From Calditrichota bacterium (GTDB lineage: Bacteria > Calditrichota > Calditrichia > RBG-13-44-9), in assembly GCA_024276455.1 (NCBI GenBank), contig JAJRXE010000216.1, positions 1 through 17,687 on the forward strand: a stretch of 17,687 nucleotides of DNA. Reading direction: 5' to 3'. The position numbers were made by a program, and so were the translations under genes. Numbering within the stretch: the first letter of the stretch is position 1; each line of letters begins with the position of its first letter. The notes beneath the pieces were generated by a model that saw only the letters and a list, made by a program, of their open reading frames with translations, was not told where the DNA came from and did no database searches. This document shows positions 5,823 to 14,181 of this stretch, piece after piece.

Positions 5823-8471
5823 ATGAAGTATTTTACCACAGTTTTACTATTATTGCTGCTCGGTGTGTCCTTTGCTTTTAGCGGCACAATTAAAGGAATC
5901 GTTAAGGACAAAGATACCGGCGATCCTTTAATTGGCGCCAACGTGGTGTTAGAAGGAACCGGCATGGGCACAACCACCGATCTGGATGGTTTCTTCATTT
6001 TAACCGACGTACCTCCGGGTACTTACAAGCTTACCGTAAATTACGTGGGTTACGATGACTTTACGCAGGAAATCACCGTAACCGACCAACCGCTCTCCTT
6101 GCAAATTTCAATGAAAGCCACGGTGTATCTGGGCAAGGAAATCGTGGTATTGGCTGATCGGGCCAAGCCCCGCGAAACGCCGGTTGCCTTCACCGATGTG
6201 AAAAAGATTGAAATCGTCTCCCGCCTGGGGTCCCAGGACATTCCGTTAATTCTGAACACCACCCCCGGTGTGTATGCCTCAGCTCAGGGTGGTGGCTCTG
6301 GCGATTCCCGCATTAACATCCGCGGATTTAATCAACGGAACGTGGCGGTAATGATTAACGGTGTGCCGGTAAACGACATGGAAAACGGCTGGGTGTACTG
6401 GTCCAACTGGGATGGTCTGGGCGACGTGACTTCCTCGATTCAGGTGCAACGCGGTTTGAGCGCCGTGAATCTGGCCGTCCCCTCGGTGGGTGGTACCATG
6501 AACATCATCACCGATCCGGCCGCCATTAAACCCGGCGTTATTTTCAAAACCGAAGCCGGAACGGCCAATTTTGCCAAAAGAACCCTGGTGGCCAACACCG
6601 GCTTAATCAACAACAAATTCGCCTTCTCCACGGCGGTGGTGCGCAAAATTGGCGATGGACTCATCGAAAACACCTGGACCGATGCCTGGGCCTACTACAT
6701 CGGGATGAGTTACATTGCTAACAAGCATCACAAATTCGATTTCTACGCCATCGGTGCCCCTCAACGTCATGGTAACAATTTTTACAAACGCCCGATTGCC
6801 AGCTACGATCATCAGTATGCACTCGATCTCGGAATCCCCAAACCGCAAGTGGATGCCACCCCGGAACTGGGCCGTCTCTACAACGCAACCTGGGGTTACG
6901 TAAGTCGCGGTACCCGGGAATACTGGAACGGCGAAACTCATGATCCCCACGATCAGGGTAAATTGTACGCCCGCGAAAACTACTACCACAAACCGCAAAT
7001 TAACTTCAACTGGTACTGGAACATTAAAGACAACATGGATTTAACCACCGTACTGTACTACTCCCGCGGTAAAGGAGGCGGTTCAGGACCCAAAGGCAGC
7101 TACATCTACACCAATGACGGCCACATTAACTGGGATGCCATGATTGCCGCCAACACCAGCCCCGAACAGTACGACTCCACTTTCGGTGGTTATGGTGCCA
7201 AAGCAATCATTCGTAACTCCGTGAATCAGCACAAATGGTACGGATTGATCTCCAAATTGAACTACCGCCCCAGCGAAAAACTGAAAACCATGATCGGGAT
7301 TGACTGGCGGACCGTTACCGGCGAACACTTCCGGGAAGTACGGAATCTGCTGGGCGCCGACTTTTTCTACCGGACCGACAACGAGAACTGGTCGGAATCG
7401 GAACGCTACCGGAAACTGGGCGATATCTGGAACTACCATTTTGACAACAAAGTGAACTGGTTGGGTGCGTTTGCGCAGGCCGAATACACCTCCGGGAAAT
7501 ACACGGCCTATGGTACCGTGGGTGTTTCGGGAGTGAAGTACAAACACATCAATTACTTCAAGAAAAAAGTTGGAGACAACTACCCCACTCTGGAATCCGA
7601 CAACATTTACGGATTCACCGTCAAGGGCGGTGCCAGCTACCGCTTTAACCAGCAAACCAGTGTGTTTGCCAACCTGGGTTACCTCTCCAAAGTGCCGATC
7701 TTCGACAACGTAATCGACGACCGCACCTTTACCATGAACCAAAATCCCAAAAACGAAAAGATCATCGGATTTGAAGCCGGCACGGACTATCGGACCAAAG
7801 ACGGTACGCTGGCATTAAACGCCAACGTCTATTACACCATGTGGATGGACCGGGGATGGAGCTTAACCTACACCAGTGAAAACAACATCACCTACTTCTA
7901 CAACATCACCGGTATCGATGCCCGTCACATGGGATTCGAACTGGATGGAACCTGGCGGCCTTCCAAGCTCTTGAAGGTGAAGGGAATGGCCTCCATCGGT
8001 TACTGGAAATGGTTGAACGACGTGACCAGCCGCTTCAGTCCGGAAGACAATCCTACGGAAGTTCAGGAATCCACCATTTACATCAAAGACCTGTACGTGA
8101 GTGATGCACCGCAAACCAGCTTTGCCCTGGAACCGACTCTCTATCCCTTCGAAGGATTCTCTTTCACCCTTACGATGAAATATTTTGCACGCTACTATGC
8201 CGATTTCGACCCGACCCGCAGAACGGATCCGAACGATCGGGCGCAACCCTGGCAGGTACCTTCCTGGGCGGTCTTCGACCTGCATATTAACTATCTGCTG
8301 CCGGTCAACCTGCAGGGAGTGGACTTCACGCTGTTTGCCCATGTGTTTAACCTGTTCGACACCAAATATATCTCCGACGCTTCCGACGGTTACAACCACG
8401 ATGCCGCCACGGCGCGCGTATTCTTTGGACTGCCGCGCACCTGGAATGCCGGTTTAACCCTCTCTTTCTAA
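5823..8471 (+). CDS. TonB-dependent outer-membrane receptor with carboxypeptidase-regulatory-like domain
   Basis: An 882-residue outer-membrane importer driven by TonB. Residues 1-20 look like a signal peptide (MKYF, then a Leu-rich core, cleavage near AFS-G). Residues about 21-107 form a CarboxypepD_reg-like beta domain (GTIKGIVKDKDTGDPLIGAN, then TTDLDGFFIL, then PPGTYKLTV). The plug follows (about 113-235, with PLILNTTPGVYASAQGGG, INIRGFNQRNVAVMINGVPV and GGTMNIIT). The rest is a beta-barrel rich in aromatic-ending strands, with a C-terminal Phe (LTLSF) as expected for barrel insertion. The start is fixed by AAGGAGGAG (5812-5820) next to the ATG. No SusD-like partner follows, so it is not evidently a glycan-utilisation pair, and the substrate (siderophore, cofactor, peptide or sugar) cannot be read from the sequence. 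A strong terminator ends it at about 8534. Confidence 0.93.
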   Translation: MKYFTTVLLLLLLGVSFAFSGTIKGIVKDKDTGDPLIGANVVLEGTGMGTTTDLDGFFILTDVPPGTYKLTVNYVGYDDFTQEITVTDQPLSLQISMKATVYLGKEIVVLADRAKPRETPVAFTDVKKIEIVSRLGSQDIPLILNTTPGVYASAQGGGSGDSRINIRGFNQRNVAVMINGVPVNDMENGWVYWSNWDGLGDVTSSIQVQRGLSAVNLAVPSVGGTMNIITDPAAIKPGVIFKTEAGTANFAKRTLVANTGLINNKFAFSTAVVRKIGDGLIENTWTDAWAYYIGMSYIANKHHKFDFYAIGAPQRHGNNFYKRPIASYDHQYALDLGIPKPQVDATPELGRLYNATWGYVSRGTREYWNGETHDPHDQGKLYARENYYHKPQINFNWYWNIKDNMDLTTVLYYSRGKGGGSGPKGSYIYTNDGHINWDAMIAANTSPEQYDSTFGGYGAKAIIRNSVNQHKWYGLISKLNYRPSEKLKTMIGIDWRTVTGEHFREVRNLLGADFFYRTDNENWSESERYRKLGDIWNYHFDNKVNWLGAFAQAEYTSGKYTAYGTVGVSGVKYKHINYFKKKVGDNYPTLESDNIYGFTVKGGASYRFNQQTSVFANLGYLSKVPIFDNVIDDRTFTMNQNPKNEKIIGFEAGTDYRTKDGTLALNANVYYTMWMDRGWSLTYTSENNITYFYNITGIDARHMGFELDGTWRPSKLLKVKGMASIGYWKWLNDVTSRFSPEDNPTEVQESTIYIKDLYVSDAPQTSFALEPTLYPFEGFSFTLTMKYFARYYADFDPTRRTDPNDRAQPWQVPSWAVFDLHINYLLPVNLQGVDFTLFAHVFNLFDTKYISDASDGYNHDAATARVFFGLPRTWNAGLTLSF

Positions 8472-8496
8472 CCGGAAGAGGTTGAACAAAGTCAAC

Positions 8497-8534
8497 AAGC
8501 CGGTGGGAGTTTCGCTCCCGCCGGCTTTATTTTT
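8497..8534 (+). terminator. Strong intrinsic terminator after the TonB receptor
   Basis: A 13-bp stem (8497-8509 with 8515-8527, one T·G wobble) around a TTTCG loop, followed by TATTTTT. It lies 25 bp after the receptor stop and separates that gene from the phosphodiesterase. A second, longer-range inverted repeat (AGCCCGGC 8535-8542 with GCCGGGCT 8585-8592) overlaps the tail region. Confidence 0.9.
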
Positions 8535-8634
8535 AGCCCGGCCCAGGAAAAAGAAACGAGCATCGCTCACCGAATCACACCCAAGCCGGGCTTTATGAAA
8601 CAGCCCTTAAAAACTCGGGAGATCACTACCGGCC

Positions 8635-9861
8635 ATGAAGAAACTAATTTTCACAGTCATTTTAATTCTTCTTCTAACCCCAATGGTGTACGCTCAATCG
8701 AGCAACCGCCCTTACGTCATTTTAATTTCTTTCGACGGGTTTCGCTGGGACTATCCCGATCGGGGCTTAACCCCCAATCTGGAAAAAATGGCCCGGGAAG
8801 GGGTGCGGGCTCTCTCGCTGGAACCGGTGTTCCCCTCCAAGACATTTCCCAACCACTATTCCATGGTAACCGGCCTGTACCCGGAAAATCACGGGATTAT
8901 CTATAACGATTTCGTGGACCCCTTTAACGGGCTGCGCTACAAAGTTGGCGACACCACCTCGGTTCGGAATGCTCGGTGGTATCTGGGGGAAGCACTCTGG
9001 GAAACCGCTGAACGCCAGGGCATTCGCACGGCCAGTTTTTTCTGGCCGGGATCGGAGGTTCATCTTTCCTACCGACACCCTTCGTATTTTAAGTACTACG
9101 ACGGGAAAGTTCCCTATCGCGCCCGGGTGGACACCGTGCTGGCCTGGCTGCGCTTACCGGAAGCGCAACGTCCCCATTTCATCACCCTTTATTTCGATGC
9201 CAGCGACACCGAGGGGCATCGCTACGGCCCCAACTCTCCGGAATTAAACCGGGCGATTGAGCGGTTGGACCAAACCCTGGGCTACCTGCTCAACGGCGTG
9301 GCGGCACTTCCCATTGGGCAACAGGTAAACGTGGTGGTCGTTTCGGACCACGGCATGACCCGCATCGATTCCACTCGCACCGTTGCCATTGAAACAGGGC
9401 TCGAGGATCTTCCACACCGGATTCAGGGATACGGACCGCTGGTCATGATTTCGGCAGCCGATTCTCTGCTACCAAAAATCTACCAACGGCTGCGGGAACG
9501 ACAGAATCATTACCGGGTTTACCGGCGGGACGAAATGCCGACCTACTTCCATTTTTCCCGGCATCCTTTCATTCCGGCGCTACTTGTGGTGGCCGAGATT
9601 GGTTGGTCGCTGCTTCCCGACCATTTCCCCGGCGCCTACCTGTCGAAAGCCCGGGGCAACCACGGTTACGACAATCACCATCTGGACATGCACGGCATTT
9701 TCTTTGCGGTGGGACCGGCGTTCAAAAACGGGTACCGCTGTGGCACCCTGCGCAACATCGATCTTTACCCGTTAATCTGCCGGATTCTCGGAATCATGCC
9801 GCGCGAGAACATCGACGGAACGCTGGAACGGATTGAATTCATTCTAAAAAACGGGTCGTGA
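8635..9861 (+). CDS. Secreted nucleotide pyrophosphatase/phosphodiesterase (NPP, alkaline phosphatase superfamily)
   Basis: A 408-residue exported enzyme of the ecto-nucleotide pyrophosphatase/phosphodiesterase type. Residues 1-20 form a signal peptide (KKL, hydrophobic core, VYA-QS). The two-zinc active site is complete. D34 is in ISFDGFRWDY, the nucleophile T70 in PSKTFPNHYS, and N91 in HGIIYND. D191 and H195 are in DTEGHRYGP, D238-H239 in VVSDHGMT, and H343 in GNHGYDN. Such enzymes hydrolyse phosphodiester or pyrophosphate bonds of nucleotides, or head-groups of phospholipids; which one applies here is not visible. It acts in the periplasm or outside the cell. The ribosome-binding site is weak (CGGGAG about 13 nt before the ATG). 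It lies downstream of the TonB receptor on the same strand but behind a terminator, so co-function is only a guess. It converges on the ABC exporter genes. Confidence 0.92.
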   Translation: MKKLIFTVILILLLTPMVYAQSSNRPYVILISFDGFRWDYPDRGLTPNLEKMAREGVRALSLEPVFPSKTFPNHYSMVTGLYPENHGIIYNDFVDPFNGLRYKVGDTTSVRNARWYLGEALWETAERQGIRTASFFWPGSEVHLSYRHPSYFKYYDGKVPYRARVDTVLAWLRLPEAQRPHFITLYFDASDTEGHRYGPNSPELNRAIERLDQTLGYLLNGVAALPIGQQVNVVVVSDHGMTRIDSTRTVAIETGLEDLPHRIQGYGPLVMISAADSLLPKIYQRLRERQNHYRVYRRDEMPTYFHFSRHPFIPALLVVAEIGWSLLPDHFPGAYLSKARGNHGYDNHHLDMHGIFFAVGPAFKNGYRCGTLRNIDLYPLICRILGIMPRENIDGTLERIEFILKNGS

Positions 9862-9871
9862 GCTTCCTCTC

Positions 9872-9924
9872 ACTCAACGAAATGGGGGGATCCGTTGAAA
9901 CAGCGAATCCCCCTGAGTTTTTTT
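9872..9924 (+). terminator. Intrinsic terminator after the NPP gene
   Basis: ACTCA (9872-9876) pairs with TGAGT (9914-9918), and GGGGGAT (9885-9891) pairs with ATCCCCC (9907-9913), forming a two-part stem followed by seven T residues (9918-9924). In the reverse direction there is no T run, so it mainly serves the forward gene. Confidence 0.8.
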
Positions 9925-9931
9925 CTCCCGC

Positions 9932-11188
9932 TTAGCGATAACGCAACCACTTAACAATTTCTGGAAGGGTTGCCCGCTTACCGTACATCAAAATGCCCAC
10001 CCGGTAAATCCGGGCCACGCCCCACATAATTACCACAATTCCCAGCACATTTGTAAAAATGGAAAGTGCAATTTGCCAGAAAGGCGGCATGACGGTAATA
10101 ATACGCATGAACATGGTCATGGGGGTGAAGAAGGGAATCAGGGAAAGAACAAAGGCCATGTCGGTGCTAGGATTTTTAATAATGGACATACTGACAATGA
10201 AGGGAATAATGATTAAAAACGTGACCGGTGCCGAAAGGGATTGGGCATCCTGCATGTCGGAACACATGGCGCCAACCGCCATGTAAAGGGTCGAAAAGGT
10301 GAAGAAACCGATGATGAAGAAGAGGATGAAGTAAAGAAAAATAATCGGGGAAATGCTAATAAACTGCGAGACCGCCGGAGCCAGCGAAGAAGCTCCCAGA
10401 ATGACTATTCCCCCCATAAGCGCCCAGATTAAGTATTGCACCAATCCCACCGAGCCCACGCCCAGCAATTTACCGAGCATCAACTTAAAGGAATCGGTGG
10501 AAGAGAGGAGCACTTCAATAATCCGGGAGGTTTTTTCTTCAATTACGCTGCGAAGAATGGAATTCCCGTACATGAGAATGGTCATGTAGAGCATCATCAG
10601 GAAAACAAAAGAAGTTACGAATTCCTGGTCAAAACCGCGCTTCTCGGCTTTTCCTTTCACCAGTTTCACGGTGTTGATTTTCACTCGCTGGGTCAACTCC
10701 TTAATCAGGCTCGGGTCCATTCCGGCGGCCAGGAGCCGTTTTTCGTTTACTATATTGGAAATTCTTTCCCGAATCAGGCGGATTATATCAATATTTCCGA
10801 TGGACTTTGACACATACGTTAATTGCCCGCTTTTCATAATGTCGGCCGGAATGACCAGAATGGCATCCACCCCGCCTTCCTCCACGTCTTTCTGAAAATC
10901 CTTCTTTCGGGCTTCATATTCCTGCGGGTCAATTTCCGAAAAGATGAAGCGGGGTTGTCCGTTTTTCAGGGTGTCGGAAAATATTTTGTTCATTTCCGGA
11001 GCGATTTCCCCGGAGTAATCCACCACCCGGAAAGTCATGGGTTTGTCGCTGCTAAGACTCATGAAATAAGCGGGACCGAAAATAAATCCCAGAATGATGA
11101 TCGGACCAAGCACGGTTCCGATGATGAACCCTTTGGTCAATACGGCGGTTTTGAACTCTCGCTTAATAATTTTCCACACTTTACGCAT
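9932..11188 (-). CDS. ABC-2 type exporter permease (NatB-like)
   Basis: A 418-residue inner-membrane permease that pairs with the ATPase encoded just upstream. It has one N-terminal membrane helix (about 20-45), then a hydrophilic extracytoplasmic domain of about 140 residues. Five or six further hydrophobic segments follow, starting near residue 190 (FVFLMMLYMTILMYG). The motif EEKTSRIIEVLLSS after the second helix is a hallmark of NatB/YhaP-type ABC-2 permeases, and the length fits. The start was set at 11188: GGGAGGTG lies 4 nt before this ATG, whereas the longer frame would need a TTG at 11203. The gene overlaps the ATPase stop by 8 bp (ATGCGTAA), implying translational coupling. NatAB exports Na+ in Bacillus; many homologues export other compounds, so the substrate is unknown. 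Confidence 0.92.
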   Translation of the reverse strand: MRKVWKIIKREFKTAVLTKGFIIGTVLGPIIILGFIFGPAYFMSLSSDKPMTFRVVDYSGEIAPEMNKIFSDTLKNGQPRFIFSEIDPQEYEARKKDFQKDVEEGGVDAILVIPADIMKSGQLTYVSKSIGNIDIIRLIRERISNIVNEKRLLAAGMDPSLIKELTQRVKINTVKLVKGKAEKRGFDQEFVTSFVFLMMLYMTILMYGNSILRSVIEEKTSRIIEVLLSSTDSFKLMLGKLLGVGSVGLVQYLIWALMGGIVILGASSLAPAVSQFISISPIIFLYFILFFIIGFFTFSTLYMAVGAMCSDMQDAQSLSAPVTFLIIIPFIVSMSIIKNPSTDMAFVLSLIPFFTPMTMFMRIITVMPPFWQIALSIFTNVLGIVVIMWGVARIYRVGILMYGKRATLPEIVKWLRYR

Positions 11189-12086
11189 GTTCACCTCCCA
11201 CAATTTCGATGAAAATGTCGTTCAGAGATGTCTCGGATGCTTCAAAGCGGCTCACCTCCAGCGAGGAATTGGCCAGCTCTTTGAACAGTTTTGCGGGCGG
11301 TACTCCGTCTTTTAAGCGGATTTCCATGTAATTACCGTATTCATCCGCCGATTCGACGTAGGGCAAATCCTGAATAAACGCCGCGTCGCCCCGATATTCC
11401 AGAAGCACCGCATTGTGGCTGTAACGGCGTTTAATCTCCTGCAGGGGGCCCTTCAAAACCACTTTGCCCCGATTAATCAGGCAAATTTCGTCACACAATT
11501 TTTCCGCCTGATCCATCAAATGGGTGGAAAGAATAATGGTTTTTCCCTCTTTCTTGAGCTCCAGCAAAATGTCTTTTAAAAATTTAGTGTTGATGGGGTC
11601 CAGTCCGGAGAACGGTTCGTCCATAATGATGAGATCGGGGGCATGCATGATGGTGCCAATAAATTGCACTTTTTGCTGCATTCCCTTGCTCAATTCCTGC
11701 ACTTTCTTGTGCGCCCAGCTTCCCAGATTAAATCGCTCGAGCCATTGCAATGCCAATCTTTTGGCTTCGGCTCCCGAGAGGCTTTTCATCTCTCCCAGAA
11801 ATTGCAAATGGTCCAGCAGCTTCATTTTCGGGTAAAGGCCGCGTTCTTCCGGTAAGTAGCCAATGCGATCCTTCAAACTTTCCCGAAATTTCTCTCCCAT
11901 GATGCGGATTTCGCCGCGATCGGGGACAATAATATTCATGATCATGCGCATGGTGGTGGTTTTACCCGCACCATTTGGTCCCAGCAGACCAAACAGCGTA
12001 CCGGGCGCAATGGAGAAAGAGATCTCATCCACAGCCTTGAAGTCGTCGTAATACTTGGTAATACCCTTCACCGCAATTGCTTCCAT
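11181..12086 (-). CDS. ABC transporter ATP-binding protein (NatA-like)
   Basis: A 301-residue ATPase that powers the overlapping ABC-2 permease. The motifs are in order: Walker A GPNGAGKTT (36-44), the Q-loop region YLPEERGLYP (77-86), signature LSKGMQQK (132-139), Walker B LIIMDEP with E157, D-loop SGLDP, and the H-loop His in STHLMDQAE (H189). Glu replaces the usual Q-loop Gln, which is normal for the NatA subfamily. A C-terminal extension of about 80 residues follows the core domain, as in other NatA-type proteins. The start was placed at 12086 because AGGAGG stands 7 nt before it; the frame stays open 13 codons further upstream to 12125. It is the first gene of a two-gene operon. Drug or ion export are the usual roles of relatives; the cargo cannot be told here. 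Confidence 0.94.
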   Translation of the reverse strand: MEAIAVKGITKYYDDFKAVDEISFSIAPGTLFGLLGPNGAGKTTTMRMIMNIIVPDRGEIRIMGEKFRESLKDRIGYLPEERGLYPKMKLLDHLQFLGEMKSLSGAEAKRLALQWLERFNLGSWAHKKVQELSKGMQQKVQFIGTIMHAPDLIIMDEPFSGLDPINTKFLKDILLELKKEGKTIILSTHLMDQAEKLCDEICLINRGKVVLKGPLQEIKRRYSHNAVLLEYRGDAAFIQDLPYVESADEYGNYMEIRLKDGVPPAKLFKELANSSLEVSRFEASETSLNDIFIEIVGGEHA

Positions 12087-12385
12087 TCTGTTCCTCCTAC
12101 GCTTAACATTCAGAAATAGAACCAAAATCTAAACACACTTACCCCGGGAAGCGACCAAAAATTCAGATGCTCAAAATTTTCCCGCTCCCTCGAACTATCA
12201 TTCTCTACGAAAAAGCGGCAATTTTGTTGGGAAGAAATTTAAATTATTGCTCTTTTTTACGCACGATTAATTTTCCTTTTTTCAAGAACTTAAATATCCT
12301 TCTTGATTTTGAAATCTCCGCTTATTAAAATGAAACGATTAGGAAGGGTTAAAAACCATTTGCAAACGACTTGAGGAGGAAAAAA
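12087..12385. other. Divergent intergenic region (ABC exporter / aldehyde dehydrogenase)
   Basis: About 300 bp, AT-rich. It contains the exporter's AGGAGG site at the left edge, a long-range inverted repeat (CAAAATT 12172-12178 with AATTTTG 12220-12226, plus an inner CCGC/GCGG), and a forward promoter candidate at 12303. The GAGGAGG site of the dehydrogenase is at the right edge. No convincing reverse promoter or small gene was found. Confidence 0.5.
12303..12331 (+). promoter_or_regulatory. Candidate promoter of the aldehyde dehydrogenase
   Basis: TTGATT (12303-12308, 4 of 6) and TAAAAT (12326-12331, 5 of 6) are exactly 17 bp apart. Transcription would begin near 12338, about 48 nt before the start codon at 12386. 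Confidence 0.5.
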
Positions 12386-13825
12386 ATGGGCATTCCCACT
12401 TATTACCCTCTGATTCACAATGAGTGGGTAAAAACGTACAAATCGATTCGGGTAAGGAATCCTTACAACGGCGAAAAAATTGCCAAAGTGTATCTGGCGG
12501 AGAATGATTTTTTAGATCTTGCCATTGAAAGTGCTCAGAAAGGCGCTCAAACGGCTCGCCGGTTATCCGGTTACGAGCGCTACGAATTGCTCATGAATGT
12601 GGTGGAAGGCCTGCGAGCCCGGGAAGAGGAATTCATTCAAACCATCGTCCAGGAAGGGGGAAAACCGGTTCGTTTTGCCCGCAACGAAGTGCACCGGGCT
12701 TTGCTCACATTCACCTGGTCGGCCGAGGAAGCCCACCGGATGGAGGGACAATTTCTTCCCCTGGACGTGGCTCCCCAGACCAAGGGTTACCAGGGAATCG
12801 TACGGCGTTTTCCCCGGGGAGTGATTCTGGGCATTTCGCCCTTTAATTTCCCGTTGAACCTGGTGGCTCACAAAATTGGTCCGGCCATTGCCAGCGGGAA
12901 TGCCATCATTCTAAAGCCGGCTTCCAGCACTCCCCTTACCGCCATTAAACTGGGCGAAGTGCTCCTGGATGCCGGAATGCCGCCCGGGCTGGTCAATATT
13001 TTGCCCTGCCGGGGGCGGGATGCCGAACAGCTGGTCAAAGACGGGCGAATCAAAAAACTGACCTTTACCGGGAGCGCCGAAGTGGGCTGGTATTTAAAAT
13101 CGCTGGCCGGGAAGAAACACGTAACCCTGGAATTAGGCGGCAACGCGGGTGTTATTGTGGAACCGGACACCGATTTGAAAGCGGTCATTCCCCGCCTGGT
13201 ATTGGGGGCGTTTGCCCACGCCGGACAGGTGTGTATTTCAATTCAGCGAATTTACGTGCAGGCGGCTATTTTCGATGAATTCATTCAGAATTTTGTGGAG
13301 GAGACGCGCAACCATGCCATCGTGGGCGACCCGACCGATCCTCAGACGATGATTGGCCCGATGATCGACGAAGAGGCAGCTAAAAAAGCCGAAAAGTGGG
13401 TCAAAGAAGCGGTTAAAGAAGGTGCAGAGCTGATTTTTGGCGGGAAACGCGAAAAACAATTCCTCTTTCCTACCGTGCTCACCAAAACCAAACCAACCAT
13501 GCGAGTGGTTTCCGAGGAGATCTTCGCCCCGGTGGTAATTATTGAACCCTACGAACAATTCGAGCAGGCATTGCAAATGGTAAATAATTCCTTCTACGGA
13601 CTCCAGGCCGGAGTATTCACCCACGATATCCGGAAAATTGAAAAAGCTTACCGGGAGCTGGAAGTAGGCGGGGTTATCATCAACGACTATCCCACTTTCC
13701 GGATAGATCCGATGCCTTACGGCGGGGTAAAAGACAGCGGATTCGGCCGGGAAGGGATTCGTTACGCCATCGAAGAAATGACCGAACTGCGATTGTTGGT
13801 CATTAAATCCGAACAGACGGATTAA
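12386..13825 (+). CDS. NAD(P)-dependent aldehyde dehydrogenase
   Basis: A 479-residue cytoplasmic enzyme of the aldehyde dehydrogenase superfamily, full length. Catalytic and cofactor residues are all visible. N154 is in ISPFNFPLNL, K177 in ILKPASSTPL, and the Rossmann turn in LTFTGSAEVG (225-234). The general base is E249 in VTLELGG, the nucleophile C283 in AHAGQVCISIQR, and the cofactor-ribose Glu E378 in SEEIFAP. The overall pattern resembles lactaldehyde/glycolaldehyde dehydrogenase-like and non-phosphorylating glyceraldehyde-3-phosphate dehydrogenase-like subfamilies (ALDH21 type), but substrate assignment from sequence alone is unsafe. The start at 12386 was chosen for the GAGGAGG (12373-12379) 6 nt upstream; a longer frame from TTG at 12371 was rejected. 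It has its own promoter candidate and its own terminator, so it is probably a single-gene unit. Confidence 0.93.
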   Translation: MGIPTYYPLIHNEWVKTYKSIRVRNPYNGEKIAKVYLAENDFLDLAIESAQKGAQTARRLSGYERYELLMNVVEGLRAREEEFIQTIVQEGGKPVRFARNEVHRALLTFTWSAEEAHRMEGQFLPLDVAPQTKGYQGIVRRFPRGVILGISPFNFPLNLVAHKIGPAIASGNAIILKPASSTPLTAIKLGEVLLDAGMPPGLVNILPCRGRDAEQLVKDGRIKKLTFTGSAEVGWYLKSLAGKKHVTLELGGNAGVIVEPDTDLKAVIPRLVLGAFAHAGQVCISIQRIYVQAAIFDEFIQNFVEETRNHAIVGDPTDPQTMIGPMIDEEAAKKAEKWVKEAVKEGAELIFGGKREKQFLFPTVLTKTKPTMRVVSEEIFAPVVIIEPYEQFEQALQMVNNSFYGLQAGVFTHDIRKIEKAYRELEVGGVIINDYPTFRIDPMPYGGVKDSGFGREGIRYAIEEMTELRLLVIKSEQTD

Positions 13826-13885
13826 ACCCCGGTTTGTACGCCTCGGGCTAGCAAAAACGGAGCAACCCGGAGGAAACAGTCAAAT

Positions 13886-13925
13886 GGGGGAGAAACATTT
13901 TAACACATCTCCCCTATTTTTATTC
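13886..13925 (+). terminator. Intrinsic terminator after the aldehyde dehydrogenase
   Basis: GGGGAGA (13887-13893) pairs with TCTCCCC (13908-13914) around a 14-nt loop, with a flanking G·T wobble, and is followed by TATTTTTATT. It lies about 60 bp after the stop codon. Confidence 0.75.
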
Positions 13926-14046
13926 TGTTTGTAACACTAATTGTGCCATCCTGTCACTTTTTTTCTTACAAAATCTTCATTTTTGTGTAAAAACATAAAA
14001 TTCAGCCTCTAAAAACAAATTTTTTAACTTACTGTAAATTTTTATC

Positions 14047-14075
14047 TTGACAATTATTTTGATTATTTCTATAAT
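14047..14075 (+). promoter_or_regulatory. Perfect consensus sigma-70 promoter of the cold-shock gene
   Basis: TTGACA (14047-14052) and TATAAT (14070-14075) are separated by exactly 17 bp, so every position matches the housekeeping consensus. A/T tracts precede it. Transcription would begin near 14082, leaving a leader of about 100 nt before the start codon. Such a promoter predicts very high basal transcription. Confidence 0.9.
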
Positions 14076-14094
14076 TAATTGCTTGTGGAAAATG

Positions 14095-14146
14095 TCTCTC
14101 CATCAATCAGAATTAACAAAAATCCACAAGCGGCTGGATGGGGAGG
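14095..14146 (+). promoter_or_regulatory. Foldable element in the cold-shock mRNA leader
   Basis: CTCTCCATC (14096-14104) can pair with GATGGGGAG (14137-14145): nine base pairs with one wobble, closing a 32-nt loop. A small AGAT/ATCT stem may form between it and the ribosome-binding site GGAGG (14168-14172). In enterobacteria cspA leaders act as thermosensors; whether this one does is an inference. Confidence 0.4.
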
Positions 14147-14181
14147 ATAGATTCATTTATGTATCTCGGAGGTATGTGTTT

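Larger units (their letters stand above)
13826..14181 (+). other. Intergenic region upstream of the cold-shock gene
   Basis: About 355 bp. The left third holds the dehydrogenase terminator. The middle (about 13930-14046) is very AT-rich, with A and T tracts directly before the -35 box that could act as an UP element. The right part holds the consensus promoter and the leader of the cold-shock gene. No other gene is supported. Confidence 0.6.

Noticed and set aside
7083..7742. A 219-codon open frame on the minus strand inside the TonB receptor
   Set aside because: Antisense to a well-supported barrel region, Val/Phe/Gly-rich shadow composition, no start signals.
5823..8471. A SusC/SusD-type glycan utilisation locus
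   Set aside because: No SusD lipoprotein, glycosidase or regulator follows, and the protein is shorter than typical SusC proteins.
14092..14181. A longer cold-shock protein starting at the in-frame ATG 14092
   Set aside because: No ribosome-binding site before it, the added residues do not resemble the family, and GGAGG is correctly placed for the ATG at 14182.
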